This document shows positions 5,674-11,978 of a stretch of DNA of 11,978 nt, in pieces (the stretch's first letter is position 1; each line of letters starts with the position of its first letter). The notes under the pieces were generated by a model. That model was not told the DNA's origin and ran no database searches. It saw nothing but the letters and a program-made list of their open reading frames with translations. The DNA is from Nitrospirota bacterium. Lineage in GTDB: Bacteria > Nitrospirota > 9FT-COMBO-42-15 > HDB-SIOI813. The stretch covers positions 1-11,978 of the forward strand of contig JACROQ010000075.1 of NCBI GenBank assembly GCA_016214375.1. Reading direction: 5' to 3'. Position numbers and translations under genes: made by a program.

Positions 5674-6216
5674 ATGTCGGTCGTGAGAAAGAAGTATCCG
5701 CTGGCCGTTAGCCTTTTGTCAGGAGTGATCGTCTGTTTCTCTGTTCTTTGGCTTCCTCAACTTGCAGACAGTGTAACCCCTTCAGATATATGCCCCAAGC
5801 ATAATCTCTCGTCCGGCGAATATACCGCTTGCTTCTACTGCCATAATGCTGAGACACCGGAGGAGACGGGTTTTACAATCAATAATGAAAGTGGGTTTTG
5901 TCTGAGCTGTCACGATGGCTCTACCCTGGATGTCTCTACACACACCTCCCTGGGGAGTCTCGCTGAACGAATCTCCAAACCTGCTGTCGTAGGACATATA
6001 CAGGGGGTAGATCATCCGTTTTCAGTGAGCTATTCAGAGGCCAAAAATATCAGCTCTACTCTAAAATTAAAGGGCTTTCCAAATGCCCCGATAAAACTTT
6101 TTGGCGAAAAAGTGGAGTGTGCAAGCTGTCATGACCCGCATAGTTGTAAAAATCCTCTATTCCTCCGGGTATCGAATGACCGAAGCGCCCTCTGCCTCGC
6201 ATGCCACGATATGTAA
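5674..6216 (+). CDS. exported tetraheme cytochrome c
   Basis: The 180-residue product starts with a signal peptide: basic RKK at 5-7, a hydrophobic stretch about 9-28, and a likely cleavage region near residue 31. It carries four CXXCH heme-binding motifs: CFYCH (53-57), CLSCH (76-80), CASCH (139-143) and CLACH (174-178). Their pairing, the wide gap between the second and third, and the VDHPF segment near 113 resemble the 'doubled CXXCH' multiheme cytochromes. The heme groups would be attached in the periplasm, where the protein should carry electrons. It ends two residues after the last heme motif, which is common in this group. It stands alone, divergent from the HNH gene, with no partner oxidoreductase next to it, so its redox partner is unknown. 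Confidence 0.88.
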   Translation: MSVVRKKYPLAVSLLSGVIVCFSVLWLPQLADSVTPSDICPKHNLSSGEYTACFYCHNAETPEETGFTINNESGFCLSCHDGSTLDVSTHTSLGSLAERISKPAVVGHIQGVDHPFSVSYSEAKNISSTLKLKGFPNAPIKLFGEKVECASCHDPHSCKNPLFLRVSNDRSALCLACHDM

Positions 6217-6234
6217 ATAATCTTATTATTCTGC

Positions 6235-6263
6235 TTGACGATAAATATTGTATATGCTAAAAC
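6235..6263 (+). promoter_or_regulatory. promoter of the cold-shock gene with extended -10
   Basis: TTGACG (6235-6240) is followed after 17 bp by TAAAAC (6258-6263), preceded by TGC, an extended -10 element. The transcript would start near 6270 and have a leader of about 73 nt. Long leaders are usual in cold-shock genes, where they take part in temperature control. Confidence 0.55.
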
Positions 6264-6342
6264 ATTACGCATTGTTGTATTGTAGTTGTTGTACTGAGCA
6301 TGATGTAGATGGCCATCGGTAACCGCAGGGGGGTTAGAAGCA

Positions 6343-6543
6343 ATGCCAAAAGGTCGCGTTAAATGGTTCAATGATAAGAAAGGCTATGGTTTCATTGAAC
6401 AAGAAAATGGCGAAGATGTGTTCGTACACTTTTCAGCCATTCAAGACGACGGGTTCAAATCTCTCGGCGAAGGCCAGGAAGTAGAATTCGAAGTTGAGAG
6501 TGGTCCAAAAGGCGCTCACGCAAAAAACGTCGTCAAAATATAA
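6343..6543 (+). CDS. cold-shock domain protein (CspA family)
   Basis: A 66-residue single cold-shock domain, the normal length for the family. It has the RNA-binding motifs RNP1 KGYGFI (13-18) and RNP2 VFVHF (26-30), preceded by the conserved start GRVKWFNDKKG. It binds single-stranded RNA/DNA in the cytoplasm and acts as an RNA chaperone. AGGGGGG (6327-6333) provides the ribosome binding site 9 bp upstream. It has its own promoter and a terminator directly after it, so it is a single-gene unit. Whether it is cold-induced or constitutive cannot be told from sequence. Confidence 0.95.
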   Translation: MPKGRVKWFNDKKGYGFIEQENGEDVFVHFSAIQDDGFKSLGEGQEVEFEVESGPKGAHAKNVVKI

Positions 6544-6558
6544 GCCTATATTTTATAC

Positions 6559-6590
6559 ACCCCGCCTCTCCATAGCGGGGTATATTGTTT
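6559..6590 (+). terminator. rho-independent terminator after the cold-shock gene
   Basis: ACCCCGC (6559-6565) pairs with GCGGGGT (6575-6581) around a 9-nt loop, and the stem is followed by TATTGTTT. It sits 16 bp past the stop codon. Because pepA converges from the other side and ends at 6609, the hairpin could end transcripts from both directions, although the T-tract on the minus side is poor. Confidence 0.75.
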
Positions 6591-6608
6591 ACAAGGTCTT
6601 ACCTCTTT

Positions 6609-8123
6609 TTAAGAGCAGGCGTCCATCAAAAGCTGCGCTATCAGCCTTACTCCTATAGCGGAAGCCCCCACGGGTGAATAGGCCCTTTCCTTATCATTCC
6701 ATGCAACCCCTGCAATATCAAGATGTACCCAGGGATAGCCTTCTACAAACTTGCTCAATAAGATGGCTGCAGTCATTACTCCGCCTTCCCGTCCGCCTGA
6801 GTTTTTCATGTCCGCTATGGGGCTTTTGATCTGCTCAAAGTAGTCATCCCACAAGGGCATTTCCCATACCCGTTCCCAGGCCTTCTCCCCGGCCTTAACC
6901 ACCCTCTCCTTTAATTCCTCATCATTTCCCAGCATCCCGGTAGCATGATTTCCCAGGGCAACGACGCAGGCCCCTGTCAGGGTGGCAATGTCTATTATCC
7001 AGCGTGGTTTGTACCGTGTGGCATAAAACAGGGCATCTGCCAATGCCAGCCTCCCCTCTGCATCCGTACTGATAATCTCAATAGTCCGGCCGCTCATGGA
7101 ACGCAGGACATCCCCGGGCCGGCTCGCTGTCCCGCTTGGCATATTCTCGGTAGCGGGAAGAAGGCCGACAAGATTCAGGGGTAAACGAAGCATGGATGCC
7201 GCCCTGAGTACCCCTAAGGTGATGGCTCCTCCGGACATATCATATTTCATCTTTCCCATCCCTTCGCTCGGTTTCAGTGAGATGCCGCCGCTGTCAAAGG
7301 TGATAGACTTCCCAACAACCACGATGGGTTTCCCCCCCCTCTTACCCCCGTTGTATTCAAGGATTATAAATTTAGGGGGCTCCTGACTCCCCTTAGCAAC
7401 TCCTAAAAACGCCCCCATGCCAAGCCGCCCTATCTGAGGCCTTGAGAGGACTGTACACTTAATCTTGTTGGCCGCTGCCATCCTCTTTGCCGTCTCTGCC
7501 AGTATAGCCGGCGTCATATCGTTCGCAGGATGATTGATCAGGTCCCTTGCAAAGTTAACAGACTCTGCGACAATCCTCCCCTGTATAACCCCTTCTTCTG
7601 CCTCTCTTACGCCATTTCTCTCTTCTTCAACGACCCTTAACTCCTCTATATTCCGGGAGTTCGTGTCCTCTTTAACCTTATATTTCGAAAATCGATAAAG
7701 TCCAAGGATGGCGCCTTCTGCCATGGCATAGCCCACATCTTTGATGGGCACCCCTTCCAGTCTAAAGCCAAAGGTCGCAGTCGAAGTCGCTAACGTCTTT
7801 AAGCCCATCTCTTTCGCACGCAATGACGCCCTCCCCATAGCCTGCCGGACCTGTTCAAGCCCTGCCTTTTCCGCCTTCCCAAGGCCACATAAAAAGACGT
7901 ACGCCGCAGGGATTGCCCCCCCGGTTCCTATAACCTCTATCTGCTCCGGCTTCCCGGTGAACCCCTTTCGCTCAAGTACCTTGCTGATGGATCTGCTTAG
8001 AAGCCTGTTAATCTCCTGGACCAGCGGACTAAACCCTGTGCCATTTTCGTGAATTCCGACCAGGATAGCGTCTACATTTTCTTGTAAGACTGTGCCCCTC
8101 TTGACAGAAACTTTCATCTTCAT
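6609..8123 (-). CDS. pepA: cytosol (leucyl) aminopeptidase, M17 family
   Basis: The 504-residue protein has the size and two-domain layout of PepA: a variable N-terminal domain and a catalytic domain from about residue 180. It removes N-terminal residues such as Leu from peptides using two metal ions, usually as a hexamer in the cytoplasm. Metal-binding and catalytic residues are visible: K272 and D277 (GKSITFDSGG), K284 (ISLKP), D295 (MKYDMSGG), D354, E356 and R358 (STDAEGR). The usual NTDAEGR is STDAEGR here, a mild change outside the ligands. The ribosome binding site AAGGAG is just upstream of ATG 8123; a second ATG at 8117 is also possible. It lies 31 bp downstream of rlpA and is the last gene of the gyrB-gyrA-rlpA-pepA cluster. 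It appears intact. Confidence 0.95.
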   Translation of the reverse strand: MKMKVSVKRGTVLQENVDAILVGIHENGTGFSPLVQEINRLLSRSISKVLERKGFTGKPEQIEVIGTGGAIPAAYVFLCGLGKAEKAGLEQVRQAMGRASLRAKEMGLKTLATSTATFGFRLEGVPIKDVGYAMAEGAILGLYRFSKYKVKEDTNSRNIEELRVVEEERNGVREAEEGVIQGRIVAESVNFARDLINHPANDMTPAILAETAKRMAAANKIKCTVLSRPQIGRLGMGAFLGVAKGSQEPPKFIILEYNGGKRGGKPIVVVGKSITFDSGGISLKPSEGMGKMKYDMSGGAITLGVLRAASMLRLPLNLVGLLPATENMPSGTASRPGDVLRSMSGRTIEIISTDAEGRLALADALFYATRYKPRWIIDIATLTGACVVALGNHATGMLGNDEELKERVVKAGEKAWERVWEMPLWDDYFEQIKSPIADMKNSGGREGGVMTAAILLSKFVEGYPWVHLDIAGVAWNDKERAYSPVGASAIGVRLIAQLLMDACS

Positions 8124-8154
8124 TTTTCTCCTTCGATTATACTTTCAACATTCC

Positions 8155-8790
8155 TTAATCTTTACGCGTAATAAAGGTCACCAGCCCGGTGGCGGATAGC
8201 TCTCCTGCCAACTGCTCCGCCTCTTTTATGTCTTTCATAATCCCTACCCGGACTCGATAGAACTTCATGTCGTCTTTATCATAGGGGATAATGTATACAT
8301 CCGCATATTTCTGCTCTAACCGGTTCTTTAATCTTATGGCATTTTCCTGGATTGCAAATGAACCCACCTGTATGGTAAAATCAGATATTCTTTCTCCCCA
8401 CTTCAAGACCTCGATCTCTACAGGGGCCAATCCCGTTTCAACCATGTCAATGGCGCCTGCTGAGCCATACGACAGGTCTATGATACGGTCATCAATAAAG
8501 GGACCCCTGTCATTTATTTTGACAGTGACGGAACGTCCATTTTCCAGATTTGTAACCTTTGCAACGGTCCCGAGCGGCATCAGTTTGTGTGCCGCTGTCA
8601 GGGCATGCATATCATATATTTCCCCGCTCGATGTCGGCCGGCCATGAAATTCCTCTCCATACCATGAGGCAATCCCCCTCTCGATGTACCCTTGGGCGTA
8701 CGGTTCTCTTGAGACAGGTAAGGAACAAGAGGAGAGGATCATGGAAAATATAAAAATAAAGAAAATCCGTGTCTTAAAGAACCTCTTCAT
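8155..8790 (-). CDS. rlpA: RlpA-like lipoprotein: septal lytic transglycosylase with SPOR domain
   Basis: A 211-residue lipoprotein with a signal peptide ending in the lipobox LSSC (lipidated Cys22). It then has a double-psi beta-barrel domain (about 36-132) with GIASWYGEEFHGRPTSSGE, TAAHKLMPLGT and INDRGPF, and a SPOR domain (about 136-208, FTIQVGSFAIQENA). H68 and D94 occupy the positions of the catalytic pair of RlpA enzymes that cut peptidoglycan strands lacking stem peptides. The SPOR domain targets such denuded glycan at division sites. The start codon lies inside the end of gyrA, overlapping by 17 nt, so translation is probably coupled. pepA follows after 31 bp. It appears intact and full length. 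Confidence 0.93.
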   Translation of the reverse strand: MKRFFKTRIFFIFIFSMILSSCSLPVSREPYAQGYIERGIASWYGEEFHGRPTSSGEIYDMHALTAAHKLMPLGTVAKVTNLENGRSVTVKINDRGPFIDDRIIDLSYGSAGAIDMVETGLAPVEIEVLKWGERISDFTIQVGSFAIQENAIRLKNRLEQKYADVYIIPYDKDDMKFYRVRVGIMKDIKEAEQLAGELSATGLVTFITRKD

Positions 8791-10378
8791 CTTCTCTTTC
8801 TGCCAATGTTGCTACGCCGACAACTTTGTCGTTATCGTCTGTATCAATCAGTCTGACACCCTGGGTATTGCGGCCGATAATGGAGATATCCCTTGTCTTC
8901 ATCCGGATGATCTTACCGGCCGAGGTGAGGATCATGATCTCATCCTCGTCAGACACCTGGAGGGCTGAAACTGCCTTTCCATTCCTTGAGGTAGACTTGA
9001 TGGTCAGGATCCCCTTTCCTCCGCGACCCTGCATCCTGTATTCGGAAAGGTCTGTTCGCTTGCCATAGCCACGCTCGGTCACCGTAAGAATAGTAGAATT
9101 ACCGCGTACGATCTCCATGCCTACGACAAAATCATCCTCATCGAGATCGATGCCCTTGACACCCCTCCCGACTCTTCCGATCGTTCTAATCTCCTCTTCA
9201 TTGAATCGTATGGCCATCCCATTGTGCGTGCTCAACAACACCTCCTGGTTGCCGGAGGTGAGCCTCACGGAGGTCAACTTATCTCCCTCATCAAGCAAAA
9301 TACCGATAATGCCGCCTAACCTTATATTGCTGTAAGCATCCAGGGAGGTCTTTTTCATGACACCCTTTATGGTCGCCATTACGATATATTTATCACTGCT
9401 GAACACAGATACAGGCAGAACAGCGGTTACCCGTTCATCTTTGTTAAGCTGCAGGAGGTTCACGATCGCCTTCCCCTTGGCAAGCCTGCCGGCCTCAGGT
9501 ATCTGGTAGACCTTCATGCCGTAGACCTTTCCGCTATCCGTAAAAAACAGGAGATGATTATGGGTAGAGGCCACAAAGAGGTGCTCGACAAAGTCCTCCT
9601 CTTTGGTCTCCATCCCGATCTTTCCCTTCCCGCCCCTTTTCTGGCTCCGGTAAGTGGTCACAGGGTTTCTTTTGATATAACCGGAGTGGGATATCGTGAT
9701 GACCATGTCCTCTTCAACAATCAGGTCTTCTACCAATATCTCTTTTGTCTCCGGGATGATCTCTGTCCTTCTCGGGTTTGCATAGGCCTCCTTTATCTCC
9801 AGAAGCTCCTCCTTGATGATCTGCATGACAAGGGAATCACTTGCAAGGACAGAGTGGAGATATGTGATCCGTTCAATGAGCTGCCGATATTCCTCCTCCA
9901 GCTTTTCCCTCTCAAGCCCTGTGAACCGCTGAAGCCTCATATCGAGAATGGCCTGGGCCTGCACCCCGGTCAGAGCAAACCTCGCCATCAGGGCGCCCTT
10001 TGCCTCTTCCGGCGTCCTTGAGCCTTTGATGAGGGTGATGATCTCATCCAGGTTGGCAAGGGCTATCTTCAGCCCTTCTACGATGTGGGCCCTTTCCTCT
10101 GCCTTCCGCAGCTCATACTGGCTCCTCCTGATGATAATCTCCCGCCGGTGCTCAATAAAGTAGCGGAGCATCTCCCTTAAGTTCAGGACCCTGGGTTGGT
10201 TATGCACGAGGGCCAGCATGATAATGCCGAAACTGCTCTGCATCTGGGTATGTTTATAGAGATGGTTCAGGATGATGGCCGCCTGCTCACCCCGTTTTAC
10301 TTCAAGGACTATCCGCATCCCTTCCCGGTCCGACTCATCTCTGATCTCAGAGATCCCTTCTATCTTTTTGTCCCGCAC
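8774..10378 (-). CDS. gyrA: DNA gyrase subunit A, C-terminal portion downstream of an in-frame amber codon
   Basis: This is the rest of GyrA: the end of the breakage-reunion domain with its coiled coil (for example LTGVQAQAILDMRLQRFTGL), then the six-bladed DNA-wrapping domain. The GyrA box is present as SQKRGGKG, and the family endings GYGKRTDLSEYR and GRNTQGVRL are visible. Coding sequence is uninterrupted from the TAG at 10430-10432, but the first usable start is a GTG at 10378 without a good ribosome binding site. The stretch between (IPYQVNKAKLVEDIAGLV) is recognisably GyrA in the same frame. On its own this part has no catalytic tyrosine. Expression would need readthrough, suppression or internal initiation. 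No deletions are apparent within it. The end overlaps rlpA by 17 nt. Confidence 0.9.
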   Translation of the reverse strand: MRDKKIEGISEIRDESDREGMRIVLEVKRGEQAAIILNHLYKHTQMQSSFGIIMLALVHNQPRVLNLREMLRYFIEHRREIIIRRSQYELRKAEERAHIVEGLKIALANLDEIITLIKGSRTPEEAKGALMARFALTGVQAQAILDMRLQRFTGLEREKLEEEYRQLIERITYLHSVLASDSLVMQIIKEELLEIKEAYANPRRTEIIPETKEILVEDLIVEEDMVITISHSGYIKRNPVTTYRSQKRGGKGKIGMETKEEDFVEHLFVASTHNHLLFFTDSGKVYGMKVYQIPEAGRLAKGKAIVNLLQLNKDERVTAVLPVSVFSSDKYIVMATIKGVMKKTSLDAYSNIRLGGIIGILLDEGDKLTSVRLTSGNQEVLLSTHNGMAIRFNEEEIRTIGRVGRGVKGIDLDEDDFVVGMEIVRGNSTILTVTERGYGKRTDLSEYRMQGRGGKGILTIKSTSRNGKAVSALQVSDEDEIMILTSAGKIIRMKTRDISIIGRNTQGVRLIDTDDNDKVVGVATLAEREDEEVL

Positions 10379-10429
10379 AAGCCCTGCAATATCTTCGACC
10401 AGCTTTGCCTTGTTGACCTGGTATGGGAT

Positions 10430-11197
10430 CTACGTAATGATGATGCTCTCCCTTTCTGTCCTGGAGTTTGTCTCAATAAAGGCCCTGGCCCTCATCTGAA
10501 TGATCCCGCGGCCGGTTCTGTACGCGTCCTGGATCCCCTTGAGTCCATGGATAAACCCTGCAGTAGGAAAGTCCGGGCCTTTTATAATCCTCAGCAGCTC
10601 TTCGATGGCCACCTCAGGATTGTCGATACAAATAATCAGACTATCAACAATCTCCCCTAAGTTGTGCGGTGGTATATTGGTCGCCATCCCCACGGCTATA
10701 CCGGAAGCCCCATTGATCAGCAAGTTCGGAATCTTTGTGGGCAGGACGAGCGGTTCCACCATGGATCCGTCATAGTTAGGCGCAAATTTTACCGTCTCCT
10801 TATCGAGATCCGCCAGCACCTCTCCTGCGATCTTTGCCATCCTGATCTCGGTATACCGCATGGCCGCGGGCGGATCTCCATCTACAGAACCAAAGTTCCC
10901 CTGGCCGTCTATGATCGGGTATCTCATGGAAAAATCCTGCGCAAGACGCACAATGGCATCATAGTGGTACTTACCGATGACATCTCCGACGATTCTTGCA
11001 GACTTCTTATACGGTCTGTTCCAGGGGACACCCATTTCATACATGGCGTAAAGGATGCGCCTGTGAACCGGCTTTAATCCGTCCCGGATGTCGGGCAAGG
11101 CTCTGCCTACAATAACACTCATCGCATAGTCGAGATAGGATGAGCGCATCTCAGCTTCTATGCTTACAGGTATCCTCTTTTCTCCTGCTATGGCCAA
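10430..11197 (-). CDS. gyrA: DNA gyrase subunit A, N-terminal portion ending at a premature amber codon
   Basis: The TTG start at 11197 has AAGGAG (11211-11206) at good spacing and gives a normal GyrA beginning: SSYLDYAMSVIVGRALPDIR. The catalytic tyrosine is present in AMRYTEIRM. Two lesions stand out. First, the sequence reads DVIGKYH-YDAIVRLAQDF, whereas gyrases have KYHPHGDxAVYD: seven codons (21 bp) of the DNA-binding/quinolone helix are missing, including a catalytically important His. Second, after ESIIIT comes TAG where the family has an invariant Glu (TEIPYQVNK). The product would be 255 residues, too short for a dimer gate. DNA gyrase introduces negative supercoils with ATP and is normally essential, so either another copy exists or the sequence contains errors. 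Confidence 0.9.
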   Translation of the reverse strand: MAIAGEKRIPVSIEAEMRSSYLDYAMSVIVGRALPDIRDGLKPVHRRILYAMYEMGVPWNRPYKKSARIVGDVIGKYHYDAIVRLAQDFSMRYPIIDGQGNFGSVDGDPPAAMRYTEIRMAKIAGEVLADLDKETVKFAPNYDGSMVEPLVLPTKIPNLLINGASGIAVGMATNIPPHNLGEIVDSLIICIDNPEVAIEELLRIIKGPDFPTAGFIHGLKGIQDAYRTGRGIIQMRARAFIETNSRTERESIIIT

Positions 11198-11205
11198 ACG
11201 ACTTT

Positions 11206-11211
11206 CTCCTT
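11206..11211 (-). promoter_or_regulatory. ribosome binding site of gyrA
   Basis: AAGGAG on the minus strand, 8 bp before the TTG start at 11197. It decides in favour of this unusual start codon. It is separated from the adjacent heptamer array by only two bases. Confidence 0.75.
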
Positions 11212-11213
11212 AT

Positions 11214-11323
11214 CTTGCTTCTTGCTTCTTGCTTCTTGCTTCTTGCTTCTTACTTCTTACTTCTTGCTTCTTGCTTCTTGCTTCTTACTTCTTGCTTCTT
11301 GCTTCTTACTTCTTACTTCTTAC
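11214..11323. repeat. tandem array of a 7-bp repeat between gyrB and gyrA
   Basis: There are fifteen full copies plus a partial sixteenth of CTTGCTT or CTTACTT (plus strand). The fourth base alternates between G and A in the order GGGGGAAGGGAGGAA, with the partial copy also A. The array fills most of the 144-bp gap between the gyrB stop and the gyrA start. The period of 7 keeps all three plus-strand frames open and produces Leu/Ser/Phe-rich spurious readings, which are not genes. Such arrays vary in length by replication slippage. Confidence 0.95.
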
Positions 11324-11341
11324 CGCTGCCATCTATCTGCT

Positions 11342-11473
11342 TTACACATCCAGGTTCTTTACCTCTTTTGCATGCGTTTCGATAAACCTTCGCCTCGGCT
11401 CTACCTGATCTCCCATCAGGATAGTAAATATCTCATCAGCAAGCACGCTGTCCTCAAGCGTCACCTGAAGGAT
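11342..11473 (-). pseudogene. gyrB: gyrB C-terminal tail, out of frame after a deletion
   Basis: In the frame ending at TAA 11342-11344, this stretch encodes ILQVTLEDSVLADEIFTILM and GDQVEPRRRFIETHAKEVK, ending NLDV. This is the standard end of bacterial GyrB. It is not in frame with the upstream gyrB coding sequence and has no start codon of its own. The junction with the upstream part is at 11473/11475 with one leftover base. Confidence 0.85.
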
Positions 11474-11978
11474 TTATGTAGAGCCCCTTCTTGCTCACCT
11501 CCATCACAAAATCAAGGAGCGCCGCAGAGGTCTCAATGGCCTGCTCCTTATCCTCGACGCGTACCTTGTAGGGTGGACTGCCAAGACCCGTTCTCACGGG
11601 GGATAATGCCTTAATCTCCCGGAATTCAGGAGAGGCGATAAAGTCCTCATCGATCATCATCTTTTGATGAACTCCGGCCCTTTTGATCTCCACCTCTAAC
11701 TTGTAGGACTTATGCTCTTCATCGCTGGTCACCTCAACCTCAATAGAATCTCCGGGACGCCGCGCTGAAAAACGCTCCCGGATGCGCCCTATAATCCCTT
11801 CTATTGTATTCCGGTCTTTCAGGGTTTCCCTCTCAATGTCTGCCTGTGCAAGGGCGCTGATCACATCGGGATCGTTTTGTTTCCTGGAGATCTGATCTAC
11901 AAGGCCTTTATAGACCACCAGCTTGCTCAACAGCTTTTCTAATCGCTCTCCCTTGATATAGGAATTCTTACTGCTATC
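11454..11978 (-). CDS. gyrB: DNA gyrase subunit B, middle part, frameshifted near its end (runs off the right edge)
   Basis: The complement is open from the window edge to TGA 11454 (174 codons), beginning DSSKNSYIKGERLEKLLSKL. It corresponds to the TOPRIM-associated insert and following region of GyrB, ending SALLDFVMEVSKKGLYI. In normal GyrB 'KGLYI' is followed by [20 protein letters not shown], then about five residues and ILQVTLED. Here it goes straight into a different frame (NPSGDA, stop), while ILQVTLED follows in another frame. About 25 codons (roughly 74 bp) have been lost, including the invariant [10 protein letters not shown] segment. The product would lack its extreme C-terminus. 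Everything upstream of the lesion in this window looks normal. It is first in the gyrB-gyrA-rlpA-pepA cluster. Confidence 0.85.
   Translation of the reverse strand, partial: DSSKNSYIKGERLEKLLSKLVVYKGLVDQISRKQNDPDVISALAQADIERETLKDRNTIEGIIGRIRERFSARRPGDSIEVEVTSDEEHKSYKLEVEIKRAGVHQKMMIDEDFIASPEFREIKALSPVRTGLGSPPYKVRVEDKEQAIETSAALLDFVMEVSKKGLYINPSGDA

Noticed and set aside
6309..6362. 17-codon upstream ORF (MAIGNRRGVRSNAKRSR) overlapping the cold-shock start, possible leader peptide
   Set aside because: No ribosome binding site of its own, and half of it is the other-frame reading of the cold-shock ribosome binding site and start. Likely chance.
11214..11323. CRISPR array
   Set aside because: Repeats are 7 bp, contiguous and without spacers. 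This is a simple tandem repeat.
11140..11385. Open frames on the plus strand encoding Leu/Ser/Phe-rich heptads (LLLASCF repeats), resembling a membrane protein
   Set aside because: They come from translating the 7-bp repeat, which is open in all three frames, and they overlap gyrA and gyrB on the other strand. No ribosome binding site or family match.
11454..11480. Intein or group I intron site at the gyrB gap
   Set aside because: Sequence is missing rather than inserted and the frame is broken; an excised intervening sequence would leave the host gene intact.

Overview
The window reads as a chromosomal segment of an anaerobic or microaerophilic Gram-negative bacterium. The lipoprotein RlpA implies an outer envelope with periplasm. 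A sigma-54 activator, a sigma-54 promoter, a ferredoxin-type 2-oxoacid oxidoreductase and an exported four-heme cytochrome c point to a Nitrospirota- or Desulfobacterota-like organism. That assignment is inference from gene content and repeat style, not a database result.

Left part (1-5050). A truncated DUF2400-type gene (minus strand) lies divergent from a PAS/AAA+/Fis sigma-54 activator, which has its own sigma-70 promoter. Directly downstream, a near-consensus sigma-54 promoter (TTGGCGCAACACTTGCT, 1869-1885) precedes a zinc-ribbon protein gene and the genes for a 2-oxoacid:ferredoxin oxidoreductase (KorA/KorB type). The activator probably controls this operon. The korA gene was originally a gamma-alpha fusion. 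It has been split by a 132-bp palindromic, MITE-like element flanked by an exact 6-bp duplication (AAGTTT). Removing the element plus one duplication copy restores one open frame of about 572 codons. An internal Shine-Dalgarno plus ATG just before the alpha domain may rescue expression as two polypeptides. A second palindromic element with related ends (..TCGTAAAAA) sits just after korB.

Middle part (5050-6600). An HNH endonuclease-like gene (minus) is divergent from a tetraheme cytochrome c gene (plus). They share a 71-bp region with two promoter-like sites placed so close to the start codons that leaderless transcripts are possible. A cold-shock protein gene with its own promoter and terminator follows.

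Right part (6600-11978). A minus-strand gyrB-gyrA-rlpA-pepA cluster fills the rest. rlpA and pepA look intact. The gyrase genes do not. gyrB has lost about 74 bp of its most conserved C-terminal segment and is frameshifted there. gyrA lacks seven codons of the quinolone-resistance/DNA-binding helix (PHGDxAV) and has an amber codon in place of an invariant Glu. Between gyrB and gyrA lies a 110-bp array of a 7-bp repeat. Either this is a decaying second gyrase locus, or the assembly carries several errors. This cluster and the element-split korA are the most notable things in the window.
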